A stretch of DNA of 64,000 nt from CAYNVS01 sp964400725 (lineage in GTDB: Bacteria; Myxococcota_A; SURF-8; CAYNVS01): positions 59,173 through 123,172 of the forward strand of contig CAYNVS010000006.1 in the NCBI GenBank assembly GCA_964400725.1. Reading direction: 5' to 3'. The position numbers and the translations under genes are program-made. The notes below the pieces were generated by a model. That model was not told where the DNA came from. It did no database searches and saw nothing but the letters and a program-made list of their open reading frames with translations. Positions within the stretch are counted from its first letter, which is position 1, and every line of letters begins with the position of its first letter. Of this stretch, positions 1 through 8,037 are shown piece by piece.

Positions 1-690
1 AAAATGCTTGCTGCGCAGCGACATGATGACGAACTTGTACATAATGGGTGGGCCGCAAATAGCCGCGACGGTGTTGGGAAGATCGAAAGTCATCGGCGGA
101 ATAAGAGTGGTTATTACTCCGACGTTTCCTTTCCAATCCGCGTCTCCGCGATCTACCGTCATATGGAATTCGATGTCCGGGTTGGACTTCCACATTTCGA
201 TTTCCGGCTTGAATAGGATTTCGGACGGGTTGCGCGTGCCGTACAGAATGACCAAACGGCCGTAATCCTTTCGGTTGTCGATGACGTAATTAATAAGGGA
301 GCGCAGCGGAACCAGACCGATGCCTCCGCCGATAATTACGACGTCTTTGCCTTTGAGCGCCTCGACGTCGAAGCCGGTTCCGTAAGGGCCGCGGATTCCG
401 AGTTTGTCGCCGGCGTTGAGCTTGTGCATCGCCGCGCTGACGTTGCCTACTTCCCTTACGACCAAATCAAACGCGCCTTTTTTAGTGGGCGAGGAAGAAA
501 TGGAAATGGGGGCTTCGCCGACGCCTAGAACGCTGCACTCGACGAACTGACCGGGCTTGTGGCCGAGGTCCGCGCCGCCAGGGAGCGTAATTTCAAAATA
601 TTTTTCCTTCGCGGTCAGTTTTTCGGCCTTCGTAACGTCGGCCATGACGGGCGCGTAGGAAGCGTGGGATATTTCTTTAAGGGTTACCAT
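1..690 (-). CDS. Hydrogenase/sulfite-reductase-type gamma subunit, FAD/NAD(P)-binding (partial, C-terminus cut off)
   Basis: The first 230 residues of a ferredoxin-NADP-reductase-like flavoprotein; the 3' end runs off the window. It starts with ATG at 690 behind an AGGAG ribosome site, 13 bases after the stop of the beta subunit, so the two are co-transcribed. Visible are the FAD-barrel region with a PISISSSPT segment, an RGPYGTGFD turn, the nucleotide-binding GGGIGLVPLRS, LYGTRNPSEILFK, and CGPPIMYKF near the cut. This order matches the gamma subunit of cytoplasmic NiFe (sulf)hydrogenases and AsrB-type sulfite reductase subunits, which pass electrons between NAD(P)H and the beta subunit's iron-sulfur clusters. 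The C-terminal cysteines that would bind a 2Fe-2S cluster lie outside the window. Whether the complex is a hydrogenase or a sulfite/sulfur reductase depends on the genes beyond the left edge. Confidence 0.85.
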   Translation of the reverse strand, partial: MVTLKEISHASYAPVMADVTKAEKLTAKEKYFEITLPGGADLGHKPGQFVECSVLGVGEAPISISSSPTKKGAFDLVVREVGNVSAAMHKLNAGDKLGIRGPYGTGFDVEALKGKDVVIIGGGIGLVPLRSLINYVIDNRKDYGRLVILYGTRNPSEILFKPEIEMWKSNPDIEFHMTVDRGDADWKGNVGVITTLIPPMTFDLPNTVAAICGPPIMYKFVIMSLRSKHF

Positions 691-703
691 TTATCGTCTC
701 CTT

Positions 704-1711
704 TCATTTCGTTTCGCCGCGGGCGATTTCGTTCACTATTTCGGTGATGGAAATCTTGGCGGTGCATGCGCGGGTGCAGCGTCCGCATCCCACGCAGAAA
801 GGTTTGCCGAAATGTTCCGTTATATACTTGAACTTGCGGTAAATGCGGTGCGCGACGCGAGCCGAGCGGTCGTGTCTGAACACTTCGCCGCCCGCCACTT
901 CGGTGAACGGTAAAAGCTGGCAGGAATCCCAGCGTTTTACGCGGTTTCCCTCTTTGAGCGACAAAGCGAGCTCGTCGTTGACGTCGAAGCAGTAGCAGGT
1001 GGGGCACACCAGCGTGCAGGAGCCGCAGGAGAAGCACTTCTCGGCGTTCTTTTTCCAAATCGGGTTATCGACGGCCTTGGCCATAAGGGCCGGAAGGTCT
1101 TCGTAGCGCGCCACGAGTTTGTTGGTATATTTGTGCTCGGTCGGTTCGTCGGCCATGGGAGCTCCGAATCCGCCAAAGCCGTTTACGAGCTTTTCGCCGG
1201 CTTCGGTCAGAATTTCGACGTTGTAGCCGCCGTCGGCCTTGCCGAGAAAGAGATCGAGCCCCTTGCGGTCGCCGGGATTAATTCCGACGGACGGAGAGAA
1301 GTGATAATCGTCGGGCGTATATGAAACGCCGACGAAGAGCCAACCCGCGCGGCGAAGATTCCAGCCTTCGTCTTTATTGCCGCGGTTCATGGCGTAGTCT
1401 AGGTCGAGGATGCCCTGCATGTCGTAGTTGTGAATTCCGAAAAGAATTTTAGCTTCAGGCAGCTCTTCCTTCGGGGCTTCGAGGGTCAGGTTTTCCCTGT
1501 TGAATTTGAAAAGAATTTCAAATTCCGGCTGGAAAAACTTTTTCGGCGGCAGGATGGTGGTTTTGTAGTCCAGCGCAGCCTCGCCGGCGGATGTAATCCG
1601 CTCGAAAGAATGACACTTTTTCTTAAGTGTCGGGGCAAAAACAGCCGCTTGAGCCATTAAATGGGCGACAAAGGCTTCGGTTTGCCCCTTCGGCAGTCCG
1701 ACTTTTCTCAT
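704..1711 (-). CDS. Hydrogenase/sulfite-reductase-type beta subunit, 4Fe-4S dicluster (HydB/AsrA family)
   Basis: A 335-residue iron-sulfur electron-transfer subunit. The last third has two ferredoxin-type clusters: CFSCGSCTLVCPTCYC around residues 223-238, and CVGCGRCTRAC around residues 300-310. Upstream is the long N-terminal domain typical of the sulfhydrogenase beta/AsrA family, with LPPKKFF and the ILFGIHNYDMQGI segment that corresponds to the family's phenolate-like 'FGvrpcDl' region. The ATG at 1711 is chosen because a perfect AGGAGG lies seven bases before it; an in-frame ATG at 1753 has no such site. It is the first gene of the operon and precedes the gamma subunit. In soluble NiFe hydrogenases the order beta-gamma-delta-alpha is usual, so small and large subunits may follow to the left of the window. 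This is inference, as they cannot be seen. Confidence 0.88.
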   Translation of the reverse strand: MRKVGLPKGQTEAFVAHLMAQAAVFAPTLKKKCHSFERITSAGEAALDYKTTILPPKKFFQPEFEILFKFNRENLTLEAPKEELPEAKILFGIHNYDMQGILDLDYAMNRGNKDEGWNLRRAGWLFVGVSYTPDDYHFSPSVGINPGDRKGLDLFLGKADGGYNVEILTEAGEKLVNGFGGFGAPMADEPTEHKYTNKLVARYEDLPALMAKAVDNPIWKKNAEKCFSCGSCTLVCPTCYCFDVNDELALSLKEGNRVKRWDSCQLLPFTEVAGGEVFRHDRSARVAHRIYRKFKYITEHFGKPFCVGCGRCTRACTAKISITEIVNEIARGETK

Positions 1712-1734
1712 CTGTTTCCTCCTGTGATTGATTA

Positions 1735-1752
1735 TGAATGACGATTCATTCA
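1735..1752. promoter_or_regulatory. 18-bp inverted repeat in the leader of the hydrogenase-type operon
   Basis: TGAATGA and TCATTCA are perfect 7-bp arms around CGAT. The repeat sits just upstream of the AGGAGG of the beta subunit gene, so it is either an operator or a small hairpin in the leader. No regulator can be named. Confidence 0.4.
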
Positions 1753-1794
1753 AGCAAAATCTATTTTACGCAGTTTCCTATTACATTTGAATTA

Positions 1795-1846
1795 TGTCAA
1801 GAGCGAAACGACAATTTGTGAAAAATATCACGATTTTACAAATCGT
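1795..1846 (-). promoter_or_regulatory. CRP/FNR-family-like site with a -35 element, and an overlapping second palindrome
   Basis: TGTGA-N6-TCACG at 1817-1832 matches the E. coli CRP half-site spacing, with one outer mismatch. A minus-strand TTGACA lies at 1795-1800. The dyad centre is about 27 bases above the -35 centre, close to the position of a class I activator site near -60. A second perfect dyad, ACGATTT-TAC-AAATCGT, overlaps it at 1830-1846. No convincing -10 hexamer stands at 17 bases from the TTGACA, so the transcription start is not fixed. A CRP/FNR-type regulator of a hydrogenase-type operon would be sensible for an anaerobe, but no such regulator is in the window. Confidence 0.4.
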
Positions 1847-1941
1847 AATACTAGGCATAATCTCAGCTTGTTGACGGCATTAATTTTTATTATTAAAAAG
1901 GCGACGAATGACGGGTTAGGCGCTAAACGAAACGAAGATTT

Positions 1942-3618
1942 TTATTTTGAGAACATATCGGAACCGCTCTTTTTCTTTTCTTCCTGTTTCGCCTTTTTAA
2001 ACATCAGCGAGCCTTGCGTTAAATCGGGGAATAGGGGTTTTTCGCGTCCTTCCAGCAGTCCGTCTATCGTTAAAATTTGAATTTTCGGGTAAAGCCTCGA
2101 AAAATTTTCCGATTCGTAAAAGCCCGCCGCCGCGGCTTCGTTTCGCATAGGCATGGTAGGAGGATAAAGAGTTACAAACAAGCCGATTTCGGCCTTTTCG
2201 CGCTCGATTACCCCTTTTAAGTCGCGCACCATGCCCACGTTTATGTTTTCGCCGCCTTTAATTGAAACGATAATTTTCTTCGTCATGCCAACCTTGGCGT
2301 CCTCGAAAAAAATCAACCCGTCCACGCCGCTGTCCGCGCCCTTCTTTTTGCCTTGATACGGCTGCGCGTTTACCAGCGAACAGGCCCACCATTGAAACTG
2401 GTATTTGTCCCTGACGGCGAGATTTTTGGCGCCTTCAAAATCTTTGGGAGCGCCGTACACCTCGTATTCGATGCCCGGAAAGGCGTCGCGCAGCCTTTTT
2501 TCTATTAATGTAATCGCCAGGTGCGTTATATCTATGCCTATCCATTGGCGGTTAAGCTTGTGCGCCGCGTGAACCGCAGTGCCGCATCCGCAGAACGGGT
2601 CGAGAACGACTCCGCCTTCGTCGCTTGAGGCTTGGATTATGCGTTCCAATAAAGCAAGCGGTTTTTGCGTCGGGTAGCCAAGACGCTCAAAAGCATGAGT
2701 CTGAACGGGAAGAATGTCCGTAATTACATCTTGAATGGCTTTGCCTTTATCGGACTGCAAATATCTCTTCAATCGCGGAATTTTGCCGTTCTTGGGCCAC
2801 GAAATAAGTCCGGCTTCTTCCAACAAATCCAATTTATCTTGAGTTGAGAGATTTTTTACGCGTTTGCCCGCGAGGATTTCCTTAAGAATGTCGAGTGGAA
2901 TCGCCCAATGTCTTCCGACTTCGGTCGGGTTGACGCCTTTCCACGGTTTGCCCGAATCTCCGCGCCTGATGCCCGCGCCGGTCAAATCGGATTGACGATA
3001 AACGCCGTTTTCATCCGAGAATTTATAAAAAGACTTTACATAGCCTTTATCATAGGGCATGAAAAGTTTATTCCATTCGTAATCCTGCGACTTGGAATAA
3101 AAGAAAATAACGTCGTGAATTGGTCCCCATCGTTTCGCCGAATTATGCCCGCTTGTCCTTTTCCATGTAATTTCATTCCTGAAATTATCTTTTCCGAATA
3201 CGCCGTCCAATACGATTTTTAAATAATGGCTCGCGGTCGGGTCGCAGTGAAGATACAAACTACCCGTAGGCTTCAATACGCGGTGAAGCTCGAGCAGTCG
3301 GTTGCACATCATCGTCAAGTAGGCCATCATGTCGTTGACGCCTAAAAATTCGCGCAGCGCAATCATCATTTGAGCGACCTGCGTATTGCTCTGATGAACT
3401 ATTTCATGGAATTCGCGTTCGGCCTGTTCGCCCCAATGCCAACTGTCCTCGAAGGCCGTAATCTGCGCGTCCGACTTGTGCCCTGCGGGGCTTTTAAACA
3501 ACAGGTTATAATCGCGTTTGCTGTTGAAGGGCGGATCGAGGTAAATCAAATCGACCGATTCGTCCGCGATATGCTCGCGCAGAACGTTTAAATTGTCGCC
3601 GAAATATAATTTATTCAT
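1942..3618 (-). CDS. Site-specific DNA methyltransferase (beta class) with C-terminal Mrr-like nuclease domain
   Basis: A 558-residue protein. The N-terminal half is an N4/N6 amino-methyltransferase: catalytic DPPF in LIYLDPPFNSKRDYN near residue 30, and the AdoMet motif DPFCGCGT near residue 340. Motif IV before motif I defines the beta class, as in type III Mod proteins. The last ~170 residues (from about FQWWACSLVNA) contain KKKGADSGVDGLIFF followed by KKIIVSIKGG, the D...[E/S/Q]xK pattern of a PD-(D/E)xK fold, then RDLKGVIEREKAEIGLFVTL. This tail is known from a family of methyltransferases fused to an Mrr-type domain. It may therefore modify and also cleave or sense DNA by itself. No separate restriction or specificity gene adjoins it. 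The start at 3618 (MNKLYFGDN, with GGA seven bases upstream) is preferred over ATG 3630, which lacks a ribosome site. Confidence 0.85.
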   Translation of the reverse strand: MNKLYFGDNLNVLREHIADESVDLIYLDPPFNSKRDYNLLFKSPAGHKSDAQITAFEDSWHWGEQAEREFHEIVHQSNTQVAQMMIALREFLGVNDMMAYLTMMCNRLLELHRVLKPTGSLYLHCDPTASHYLKIVLDGVFGKDNFRNEITWKRTSGHNSAKRWGPIHDVIFFYSKSQDYEWNKLFMPYDKGYVKSFYKFSDENGVYRQSDLTGAGIRRGDSGKPWKGVNPTEVGRHWAIPLDILKEILAGKRVKNLSTQDKLDLLEEAGLISWPKNGKIPRLKRYLQSDKGKAIQDVITDILPVQTHAFERLGYPTQKPLALLERIIQASSDEGGVVLDPFCGCGTAVHAAHKLNRQWIGIDITHLAITLIEKRLRDAFPGIEYEVYGAPKDFEGAKNLAVRDKYQFQWWACSLVNAQPYQGKKKGADSGVDGLIFFEDAKVGMTKKIIVSIKGGENINVGMVRDLKGVIEREKAEIGLFVTLYPPTMPMRNEAAAAGFYESENFSRLYPKIQILTIDGLLEGREKPLFPDLTQGSLMFKKAKQEEKKKSGSDMFSK

Positions 3619-3993
3619 TGAAAATTCCATGCGTAAAACGCCAAAATAAGAGCTTGATTAGTTTTTACATACAAACGCTTAAATTTCAAACAAATTTTTC
3701 GTTTTCCGGCCGCCCGACGTTGCCGGTTTATTCCAAACGGGCGGTAAAAAGATTTACTCATGCGCTTGTTTCACTTTTTTAACAAATCTTATAAAATCAA
3801 ACAGTTATTTGTATGTTATTAGGCGGCAGCTTCTATAATACATTAATTATAAAGAGCCGTTAAAAAAACAATAAAAATACGCTTTACAACGCCGGGGAAC
3901 TATGTATAATCCATTTAATCTTTTTTGAAAACTCTTTATAAACGTTTGATATGATTTTGATATGTTAATTATACTTCAAAAAGGCTGTTGACA
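3619..3993. other. AT-rich divergent intergenic region between methyltransferase and gyrB
   Basis: About 375 bases with no plausible gene. It holds the gyrB promoter (separate entry) and presumably a minus-strand promoter for the methyltransferase, for which I see only a TTGAAA-like -35 without a good -10. There is a single GTTTCAC half-site near 3767. No DnaA boxes, tRNA or strong hairpin were seen. Confidence 0.6.
3883..3910 (+). promoter_or_regulatory. Sigma70-type promoter for gyrB
   Basis: TTTACA at 3883-3888 and a consensus TATAAT at 3905-3910 are separated by 16 bases, and a TG directly precedes the -10. The start would fall near 3917, giving a leader of about 75 bases before the ATG at 3994. 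Confidence 0.65.
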
Positions 3994-6564
3994 ATGGAAA
4001 ACGGAAGCAACAAGAAGAACGGTATCGTTCAAAACGAAACATCGCAAAACGCCGGCGAATTATTCGACTCGGCTCCTATTCAGTCCGACACGATTGAAAA
4101 CTTCAGACCCGGCAACGGCAACGGAACGGACGAAGACTCGGCTGGGTACTCCGCAAAAGACATCAAGGTGCTTGAAGGGCTTGAGGCGGTGCGCAAACGT
4201 CCGGGCATGTACATCGGCGACACCGACGACGGCATCGGTCTTCATCACATGGTCTTCGAGGTCGTCGATAACGCAATCGACGAGGCTCTTGCGGGTTACG
4301 CAAACGAAATACAAGTAGTGATCCACAACGACGAGTCGGTTACGGTAAAAGACAACGGCCGCGGCATACCCGTGGACATGCACGAGTTGGGCATTTCGGC
4401 GGCGGAAGTCATTATGACTAAGCTGCACTCCGGCGGCAAGTTCGATCAGAATTCCTATAAAATATCCGGCGGCCTCCACGGCGTCGGAGTTTCGGTAGTA
4501 AACGCGCTGTCAGACCATCTCACGCTGGAAATCAGGCGCGAAGGAAAGAGCTACATACAGGAATACAGCAAGGGCGAGCCGCTTTATCCGTTAAAAACGC
4601 TCGGCACGACCGAGAAGCGCGGCACCAAGGTTACGTTCCACTGCGACCCCGAAATCTTTAAAAACGAAGTGGTTTATAAATACGAAACGCTTGCCAACCG
4701 CCTGCGCGAGCTCTCCTTTCTCAATAGAGGAATTCGCATCGAGATACGCGACGACCGCACCGGCAAAGGAGAAGTCTTCGAGTATCAGGGCGGCGTATCC
4801 AGTTTTGTGCGCCACCTCAACCGCAATAAACGACCGATTCATCCCAACCCGATTTATTTCACGGCCGAGCGCCCGGCGGAAAACAACAAATTGATTTCAG
4901 TTGAAGTAGCGGTTCAGTGGAACGACGGTTATCAAGAAATGGTTTTCGCGTACACAAACAACATACGCAACGAAGACGGCGGAACGCATCTTACGGGCTT
5001 CCGCACCGCGTTGACGCGCGCCATAAACAACTACGCGCAAGACTCCCCGCTAATGAAAAATTTTAAGGGGCAGCTTTCCGGCGAAGACTGCCGCGAAGGT
5101 CTGACCGCGGTAGTTTCCATTAAAATGCCCGATCCGAAGTTCAACGCCCAGACAAAAGACAAACTCGTTTCCAGCGAGGCGAAAACGGTCGTCGAGCAGG
5201 CGGCTTACGAGCAGATTACGCAGTATTTCGAGGAGCATCCCTCGGAAGCTAAGGCGATTATTGGCAAAGTCATCGAAACCAGCCGCGTGCGCGAGGCCGT
5301 GCGCAAAGCGCGCGAGCTGTCGCGCCGCAAAAGCGTAATGGACGGGCTTGGACTGCCTGGCAAACTGGCCGATTGCCAGGAAAAAGACCCGGCTCACTGC
5401 GAAGTATTCCTTGTGGAAGGCAACTCCGCCGGAGGCAGCGCCAAACAGGGACGCGACCGCCGCTATCAGGCCATTTTGCCGCTGCGCGGTAAAATTCTTA
5501 ACGTCGAAAAGGCGCGCTTTGACAAGATGCTCCACTCGGAAGAAATCGCGGTGATGATAACCGCGATGGGCACCGGAATCGGTAAGGACGACTTCGACAT
5601 TTCCAAACTGCGCTATCATAAAGTAATTATTATGACCGACGCCGACGTTGACGGCTCGCACATCCGCACCTTGCTGCTCACCTTCTTCTACCGCCAAATG
5701 CCGCAGATTATTGAGCGCGGGCATTTATACATCGGCCAGCCGCCTCTGTATAAAGTCAAGAAGGGGAAAAAAGAGATGTACCTCAAAAACGACGAGGCGT
5801 ACGAAGACTTCCTGCTTGAGGAAGGAACCGCCGACGTCAAACTATCGCCGAGCGCGCCGGGAAAAAGCCCGCGGGTCGGCAAACCGCTCATCGACCTGCT
5901 TAAAAAGGTCATTAAATACCGCAAACTGCTCGACGCTTTCAAGCGCCACAAAGACCCGCGCATCGTTGACGCCGTTTTAATGCGCGCATCCATCGACGCG
6001 AGAATGCTGCGCGACGAGAACGCGCTGGAATCCGAGGTCGGCAAGTTGGAAGACTATCTTAAGCAGCGTCATCCTTCGTTAATACCGCTGCATGTAAAAT
6101 GCCGCCGCGACGAAGAGCACGACTGCTACAAGCTGATATTCATCTCCCGCGTCAACGGCGAGCAGAAGGAGACGTGGGTCGATTACAACATGATGAATTA
6201 TCCGGAGTATATAGAGCTTAAGAAGCTCGTCGCGGATTTCAAAGATCTGGGCCAAGAGCCCCTGAAGCTGGAAACGCCCGACAAGTTATTCGAGGTAGCC
6301 GACGTTTTCGAGCTTTTGGACAAAACGATGGAACTGGGGCAAAAGGGCTTGAGCGTTCAGCGCTATAAAGGCTTAGGCGAAATGAACCCGGAACAGCTGT
6401 GGGAAACCACCATGAACCCGGAGACTCGCACGCTGCGTCAGGTTTCCATAGAAGACGCCGTCGCAAGCGACGAGATATTCACCATTTTAATGGGCGACGA
6501 AGTGGAACCGCGCCGCGCCTTTATAGAAAATAACGCGCTTAACGTTAAGAATCTGGACATTTAA
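3994..6564 (+). CDS. gyrB: DNA gyrase subunit B
   Basis: ATPase subunit of type II topoisomerase, which with GyrA introduces negative supercoils. The 856 residues begin with a ~45-residue low-complexity leader before SAKDIKVLEGLEAVRKRPGMY. Motifs: GHKL ATPase EVVDNAIDEAL near 89, DNGRGIP near 120, GGLHGVGVSVVNALS near 160; TOPRIM EGNSAGGSAKQGRDR near 475 and DADVDGSHIRTLLLTFFYR near 549; and the GyrA-contact tail QRYKGLGEMNPEQLW. An insertion after the TOPRIM half (around KSPRVGKPLIDLLKKV) resembles the extra domain of proteobacterial GyrB and explains the length above 800. ATG 3994 is chosen because AAGG lies nine bases upstream; a TTG six bases earlier is too close to it. The gene is monocistronic by context, with no dnaA, dnaN or recF next to it. 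Confidence 0.97.
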   Translation: MENGSNKKNGIVQNETSQNAGELFDSAPIQSDTIENFRPGNGNGTDEDSAGYSAKDIKVLEGLEAVRKRPGMYIGDTDDGIGLHHMVFEVVDNAIDEALAGYANEIQVVIHNDESVTVKDNGRGIPVDMHELGISAAEVIMTKLHSGGKFDQNSYKISGGLHGVGVSVVNALSDHLTLEIRREGKSYIQEYSKGEPLYPLKTLGTTEKRGTKVTFHCDPEIFKNEVVYKYETLANRLRELSFLNRGIRIEIRDDRTGKGEVFEYQGGVSSFVRHLNRNKRPIHPNPIYFTAERPAENNKLISVEVAVQWNDGYQEMVFAYTNNIRNEDGGTHLTGFRTALTRAINNYAQDSPLMKNFKGQLSGEDCREGLTAVVSIKMPDPKFNAQTKDKLVSSEAKTVVEQAAYEQITQYFEEHPSEAKAIIGKVIETSRVREAVRKARELSRRKSVMDGLGLPGKLADCQEKDPAHCEVFLVEGNSAGGSAKQGRDRRYQAILPLRGKILNVEKARFDKMLHSEEIAVMITAMGTGIGKDDFDISKLRYHKVIIMTDADVDGSHIRTLLLTFFYRQMPQIIERGHLYIGQPPLYKVKKGKKEMYLKNDEAYEDFLLEEGTADVKLSPSAPGKSPRVGKPLIDLLKKVIKYRKLLDAFKRHKDPRIVDAVLMRASIDARMLRDENALESEVGKLEDYLKQRHPSLIPLHVKCRRDEEHDCYKLIFISRVNGEQKETWVDYNMMNYPEYIELKKLVADFKDLGQEPLKLETPDKLFEVADVFELLDKTMELGQKGLSVQRYKGLGEMNPEQLWETTMNPETRTLRQVSIEDAVASDEIFTILMGDEVEPRRAFIENNALNVKNLDI

Positions 6565-6663
6565 CCGAATTTAATTCAGAATAACAAATTATAGACGTTT
6601 GATAGAAGCAATAGTTTTTTCGCATTTTGCGCAAACAACTTGCATACGGCTGCAGGCGCTCGC

Positions 6664-8037
6664 ATGGAAGACAGGGTTTTTAAAGAAATACTCGTGGCGG
6701 ACGACGAGCCGGGCGTGCGAAACACGATAGCCTATCAGCTCAATAAAAACGGTTACGTCGTTCATACGGCCGAAGACGGCGACAAGGCTCTTGAGTTCTT
6801 AAAAAGCCATCCGGTCGATTTAGTTATATCCGACATACGCATGCCCGTAATGGACGGATTGACTCTGCTTACAAAAATGCGCGAAGAGGGAATACTCTGC
6901 TCCGTCATAATGATGTCGGCCTTCGGCACTTTCGACTCCGTCATCGAGGCGATGAAGAAGGGCGCGTACGATTACATTCACAAGCCGTATTCATCCGAAG
7001 AGCTGATGCTGATTGTGAGAAAGGCGGAAGAGCGGGAAAGGCTTAAGAGAGAAAATATTGAGCTGCGCCGCGCGATAATGCGCGGGCCGACGCGCTACGA
7101 TTTAATAACCGACAACCGCCGCATGACGGAGATACTTAAACTAGTCCGCAAGGTCGCCGACTACAATTCTACGGTTCTTATTTTGGGCGAGTCCGGCACG
7201 GGCAAAGAATTAATAGCCCGCGCGCTGCACGAAAACTCTCCGCGCAAAGATAAGCCTTTTATTGCGATTAACTGCGGAGCCATTCCGGAGACTCTTATAG
7301 AAAGCGAGCTTTTCGGATACGTAAAAGGCGCCTTCACCGACGCCCGCGCCGACAAGCCGGGGTTGTTTGAAGAGGCGGACGGAGGTTATTTATTCCTCGA
7401 CGAAATCGGCGATTTGCCGCTGCAAATGCAGGTCAAGCTGCTGCGCGTTTTGCAAGACGGCGAGATAAGACGCGTCGGCGGAACGAAGAGCGTGAAGGTT
7501 GACGTCCGAGTCGTGGCGGCCACCGCGCACGATTTGTCGGAACTTGTTAAAGAAGGCCGTTTCCGCGAAGATTTGTTCTACAGGCTCAACGTAGTCGCCA
7601 TAGCGCTGCCTCCTCTGCGCGAACGCAAGGACGACATTCCGAGGTTGTTCGAACATTTCCGTAAAAAATTCAACTTAAAGCTCGGCTCCAACGTAACTGC
7701 GGCAAGCCCGGAGGCGATGGACTGCCTGATAAACTACTTCTGGCCTGGAAACGTCCGCGAGCTTGAAAATGTAATAGAGCGCGCCATGATTTTATCCGAA
7801 GGCTCCGAAATCAAACCGTCGGATCTCCCCGCAAAAGTAACCAGCAAAGCCGAAGAAAACATAACGATTCCGCAGGACGACCTTTCTATACCTAAGGCCA
7901 GCGCCGCGATAGAAAAGATTCTCATTACCAAAGCGTTGTCGCAGACCGGCGGCAACCGCACGGCGGCGGCTAAACTGCTTGAAATAAGCCACAGAGCGCT
8001 TTTATATAAAATAAAGGAATACGGCATCGACCTATGA
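6664..8037 (+). CDS. Sigma54-dependent response regulator (NtrC family)
   Basis: A 457-residue phospho-activated enhancer-binding protein that would open sigma54 promoters. The receiver domain (about 1-120) has acidic residues in VADDEPG, the phosphoacceptor Asp57 in SDIRMP, and the Lys of HKPYSS. The AAA+ domain has Walker A GESGTGKE near 175, Walker B GGYLFLDEIGD, and the sigma54-contact loop written GAFTDA (near 223) instead of GAFTGA. The C-terminal Fis-type helix-turn-helix is GGNRTAAAKLLEISHRALLY. No sensor kinase adjoins it, so its partner must be encoded elsewhere. ATG 6664 is preferred over TTG 6640. A 10-bp palindrome TTTGCGCAAA lies at 6626-6635 upstream. The stop overlaps the next start (ATGA), so the two genes are translationally coupled. 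Confidence 0.92.
   Translation: MEDRVFKEILVADDEPGVRNTIAYQLNKNGYVVHTAEDGDKALEFLKSHPVDLVISDIRMPVMDGLTLLTKMREEGILCSVIMMSAFGTFDSVIEAMKKGAYDYIHKPYSSEELMLIVRKAEERERLKRENIELRRAIMRGPTRYDLITDNRRMTEILKLVRKVADYNSTVLILGESGTGKELIARALHENSPRKDKPFIAINCGAIPETLIESELFGYVKGAFTDARADKPGLFEEADGGYLFLDEIGDLPLQMQVKLLRVLQDGEIRRVGGTKSVKVDVRVVAATAHDLSELVKEGRFREDLFYRLNVVAIALPPLRERKDDIPRLFEHFRKKFNLKLGSNVTAASPEAMDCLINYFWPGNVRELENVIERAMILSEGSEIKPSDLPAKVTSKAEENITIPQDDLSIPKASAAIEKILITKALSQTGGNRTAAAKLLEISHRALLYKIKEYGIDL

Noticed and set aside
1787..2080. Small plus-strand frame beginning in the hydrogenase leader
   Set aside because: It has no ribosome site, and most of it lies antisense to the end of the methyltransferase gene.
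3766..3785. Possible parS site near TGTTTCAC
   Set aside because: Only the left half matches the TGTTTCACGTGAAACA consensus; the right half is T-rich.
5050..5724. 224-residue frame antisense to gyrB
   Set aside because: It lies wholly inside gyrB, with His/Arg-rich composition typical of an antisense shadow.
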